Below, piece after piece: positions 61,463 to 64,000 of a stretch of DNA of 64,000 nucleotides. Within the stretch, counting starts at the first letter, position 1; the number at the start of each line of letters is the position of its first letter. Under the pieces are notes generated by a model. That model saw only the letters and a program-made list of their open reading frames with translations, was not told where the DNA came from and made no database searches. A program made the translations under genes and the position numbers. Source of the stretch: Solimicrobium sp043758755 (GTDB lineage Bacteria > Pseudomonadota > Gammaproteobacteria > Burkholderiales > Burkholderiaceae_D); assembly GCA_043758755.1 (NCBI GenBank), contig JAYVMW010000047.1, forward strand, positions 1 to 64,000. Direction: 5' to 3'.

Positions 61463-62060
61463 ATGCCCTGCGCTTAAACCAGCCGGTCAGTGATAACCTG
61501 CTGGTGGCGGTCGGCAGGACTTCGTGCAGAATCTGCGCTGACATGAACAGCACGTAGCGATTGGCAAGCGGTGCGATGTCAACCACCTTATCCTGCAGAT
61601 GCAGTCGCAGTTCACCACCGTCACCTGTGTCCCAGTCCGCATTCAGATACAGGACCGATGAAACCACGCGCCGGTCTTCATCCCTGAAGCGGTCCAGATG
61701 CTTTTGATAGAAAGCGCCTTCCGGATAAAACGCGTAGTGTTGTTCTGACTCCTGCAGTCCAAGAAAAAACTGCTGATTAAAATAATGGCGCAGCAGTTCC
61801 ATTTGCTCCAGATAGGCATCAACAGCGCCGGACATGCCCGGTTCGAGCCAGCGAATCTGATCGCTGCGTATCTTTTTTTCCACAACTGACTGACCGGTTC
61901 GGCCGATGCCGGCTTGCTTTAACAAACCGTGCTCGTGTTGAGTGCGGCATTCAAGGGCCAGTTGCGCAATGAGTTCAGCATCAAAAAAATTATCGAGCAC
62001 TGTCCAACCCTGACTTTCCAGATCATTGTTGATTTGGTTACGCTGCTGCTCTAAATTCAT
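61461..62060 (-). CDS. 2OG-Fe(II) oxygenase
   Basis: A 199-residue prolyl-4-hydroxylase-like dioxygenase. The iron ligands HxD are in KHLDRFRD, the distal His is in AQILHEVLP, and Arg in SRLSLTGWFKR is the likely 2-oxoglutarate contact. It should hydroxylate a protein or small substrate with O2 and 2-oxoglutarate; the substrate is unknown. It is a single gene, divergent from the OFA transporter. Confidence 0.9.
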   Translation of the reverse strand: MNLEQQRNQINNDLESQGWTVLDNFFDAELIAQLALECRTQHEHGLLKQAGIGRTGQSVVEKKIRSDQIRWLEPGMSGAVDAYLEQMELLRHYFNQQFFLGLQESEQHYAFYPEGAFYQKHLDRFRDEDRRVVSSVLYLNADWDTGDGGELRLHLQDKVVDIAPLANRYVLFMSAQILHEVLPTATSRLSLTGWFKRRA

Positions 62061-62244
62061 TTTTATGGAACTCGCTCAAAAGGGTTGCGTTAGATGGAAT
62101 CCGCATTTTAGTTGCTCACGCTGTTACATGTGAATACAATTTTATTATGGAAATGTTGTCATACCAGTTGTTATGCGGCATGATGGCGTCACAATAATAA
62201 TTGCTACCCATAAATACTCTTATAAATATATACAGGAGACATTC

Positions 62245-63876
62245 ATGACAGTTTCACAGATTCTCGCCAAAGAAAATATTGTGGCCGCAGCAGGCTTCAA
62301 TCGATGGCTGGTACCGCCGGCGGCACTGGCTATTCATTTGTGCATCGGTATGGCGTATGGCTTCTCGGTGTTCTGGTTACCGCTCACGCGCGCCATCGGC
62401 ATTACCAGTTCGGTAGCATGTCCCAAAGATATTGGTTTTTTTGCTGAAATCTTTTCCAGTAACTGCGACTGGAAAGTGACCAGTCTGGTGGTGATGTTTC
62501 AACTGTTTTTCATTTTTCTGGGCGGCTCGGCAGCGCTCTTGGGCGGCTGGCTCGAACATGCCGGTCCGCGCAAGGCCGGCGTGGTGTCGGCACTGTGCTG
62601 GTGTGGTGGCCTGACCATTTCGGCACTGGGCGTGTATGTGCACCAGATCTGGCTGTTGTGGCTGGGTGCCGGCGTCATCGGCGGTATTGGACTCGGGCTG
62701 GGCTATATCTCGCCTGTGTCGACCCTGATCAAATGGTTTCCAGACCGGCGTGGTATGGCAACCGGCATGGCAATCATGGGTTTTGGTGGCGGTGCCATGG
62801 TCGGTGCACCACTGGCTGACTGGCTCATGCGTCATTACGCCAGCGTCAGTTCAGTCGGCGTTTGGGAAACCTTTCTGACCATGGCGGCAATCTATTTCGT
62901 CTTCATGATGGGTGGCGCCTTTGCCTACCGGATTCCGGCCACCGGCTGGAAACCGGAGGGCTGGACTGCGCCAACACCAAAGGACGGCAACACCATGATT
63001 ACGCACAGCCACGTGCACGTTTCCAAAGCCTGGAAAACCAAACAGTTCTGGCTGATCTGGGCCGTGCTATGTCTGAACGTAACGGCCGGTATCGGCATTC
63101 TCGGTATGGCCTCACCGTTGCTGCAGGAAGTATTCGGCGGCCATCTGATTGGTGTGGATCTCGGATTCAATGATTTGAGTCTGGCGCAGAAAGCCCAGAT
63201 TGCCACCATTGCTGCCGGTTTTACCGGTCTGCTTTCCCTGTTTAATATCGGTGGCCGTTTTTTCTGGGCTTCGCTGTCTGACCGGATCGGCCGCAAGATG
63301 ACTTACTTTGCTTTTTTTACCATCGGTTTTATTTTGTATGCTTCGATACCGACTATCGGAAGAAGCGGCCATCTGGCACTGTTTGTTCTCTCGTTCTGCA
63401 TTATTCTGTCCATGTACGGCGGCGGTTTTGCGACCGTGCCGGCCTATCTGGCGGATATATTCGGTTCGCAGATGGTCGGTGCCATTCACGGCATTTTACT
63501 GACTGCCTGGTCTACTGCCGGCGTGCTGGGACCACTGGTGGTGAACTCGTTTCGGGAATATCAGCTCAGCCATGGCGTGGCCAAGGCGCAGGCGTATGAC
63601 GTGACGATGTACGTGCTGGCCGCCATGCTCATTGTTGGCTTTATCTGCAATCTGCTGGTGCGTCCGGTGGCCGCTGACAAATTCATGACCGATGAAGAAC
63701 TGGCGCAGGAGCGCAAACTGGCGCATGACAAGGCTGCGGCTTCTGTGCTGGTGGCCGGCAATGCGGCTGGCAGTTCGGGTTCGTTGACGCTGGTTCTGGC
63801 CTGGTCGGCGGTCGGCATTCCCTTGTTGTTCGGTATCTGGATCACTCTGCAAAAAGCACTGATTCTGTTTCATTGA
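62245..63876 (+). CDS. OFA-family MFS transporter (oxalate/formate antiporter type)
   Basis: A 543-residue major facilitator protein with 12-13 membrane segments, family signature GFSVFWLPLTRAIGI in helix 1, and GFGGGAMVGAPLADWLM in the first half. Relatives exchange oxalate for formate or carry other carboxylates. The family's extra periplasmic loop (Cys at about 54 and 68) and a long C-terminal extension make it longer than Oxalobacter OxlT (418 aa). The start at 62245 has AGGAG upstream; the in-frame ATG at 62173 is not used. A probable fdhD gene follows 13 bases later, supporting formate metabolism. Confidence 0.85.
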   Translation: MTVSQILAKENIVAAAGFNRWLVPPAALAIHLCIGMAYGFSVFWLPLTRAIGITSSVACPKDIGFFAEIFSSNCDWKVTSLVVMFQLFFIFLGGSAALLGGWLEHAGPRKAGVVSALCWCGGLTISALGVYVHQIWLLWLGAGVIGGIGLGLGYISPVSTLIKWFPDRRGMATGMAIMGFGGGAMVGAPLADWLMRHYASVSSVGVWETFLTMAAIYFVFMMGGAFAYRIPATGWKPEGWTAPTPKDGNTMITHSHVHVSKAWKTKQFWLIWAVLCLNVTAGIGILGMASPLLQEVFGGHLIGVDLGFNDLSLAQKAQIATIAAGFTGLLSLFNIGGRFFWASLSDRIGRKMTYFAFFTIGFILYASIPTIGRSGHLALFVLSFCIILSMYGGGFATVPAYLADIFGSQMVGAIHGILLTAWSTAGVLGPLVVNSFREYQLSHGVAKAQAYDVTMYVLAAMLIVGFICNLLVRPVAADKFMTDEELAQERKLAHDKAAASVLVAGNAAGSSGSLTLVLAWSAVGIPLLFGIWITLQKALILFH

Positions 63877-63889
63877 CTATTATTTGCCA

Positions 63890-64000
63890 TGCCCAGTCCC
63901 GCTGACCCACCCGATTCTGACATTGAGCAACAGGGAAATGGTGTGGTCGATGTTGGTATTTTGCGCTATGCCGGCGGGACACTGACTGACGGCATTGATC
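63890..64000 (+). CDS. fdhD: start of a probable formate dehydrogenase accessory protein FdhD (cut by window end)
   Basis: Only 37 codons are inside the window. They read a Pro/Asp-rich N-terminus and then VDVGILRYAGGTLTDGID, which resembles the first strand of FdhD proteins, usually followed by an AxEEPL-like motif beyond the edge. FdhD passes sulfur to the molybdenum cofactor of formate dehydrogenase. The gene lies 13 bases after the OFA transporter, which is consistent, but the call rests on a short fragment. Confidence 0.5.

Overview
This window looks like chromosomal DNA of a betaproteobacterium of the order Burkholderiales, probably an Oxalobacteraceae-like organism of moderate GC. That is an inference from four things: the ECF sigma / DUF3619 / DUF3106 operon, the motC/motD stator pair behind fliA, the gene order of the flagellar locus, and the oxalate/formate-type transporter at the right edge. 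No rRNA, tRNA, CRISPR array, intact insertion sequence or prophage was seen.

Left part (1-20.9 kb), almost all on the minus strand. After an unrecognised 441-aa protein and a CheY remnant come an Ala/Ser/Thr-rich protein and an Mla/Mce-type lipid transport operon (STAS-MlaE permease, ATPase, MCE protein, PqiC-like lipoprotein). Next are decayed FMN-reductase and PRC-barrel genes. Housekeeping and regulatory operons follow: prfB (with its programmed frameshift)-lysS-NarL-type regulator; TetR-LOG-serine hydrolase-aminopeptidase P; ECF sigma-DUF3619-DUF3106-RDD; SulP transporter-SrkA-like kinase.

Middle (21.2-41.6 kb): a large flagellar locus. flhB-flhA-flhF-flhG-fliA-motC-motD run on the plus strand with overlapping or nearly touching ends. 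flgA, flgM and flgN are on the minus strand. flgB through flgL run on the plus strand. Together they encode part of the export gate, the polar placement GTPase and its partner, sigma-28 and its anti-sigma factor, a stator, the rod, hook, P- and L-rings and the hook-filament junction. Two sigma-28 promoters are readable, before flgM and before flgK. FlhG has lost most of its ATPase motif.

Right part (41.6-64 kb): ETF-ubiquinone oxidoreductase, an SDR enzyme, a GtrA-like protein, a MASE3-like/PAS histidine kinase, and a universal stress protein. Then a receiver protein with a cysteine-poor Crp/Fnr regulator, OmpW, a GST and an ABC-2 exporter. An unrecognised protein with repeated NDV/NDI motifs follows, then TfoX-like, CZB, TesA and YbbA-type proteins and a lipid-type glycosyltransferase. 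Last come HAD and alpha/beta hydrolases, a MetY-like enzyme, a CBS protein, a 2OG-Fe(II) oxygenase, an OFA-family oxalate/formate transporter and the start of a probable fdhD. FNR-like boxes lie upstream of ompW and the CBS gene, which suggests a small oxygen- or redox-responsive regulon.

I found no clear new multi-gene system. The best leads are the NDV/NDI-repeat protein, the FNR-box regulon, the degenerate FlhG, the AUC-start MCE gene and the sigma/DUF3619/DUF3106 operon.
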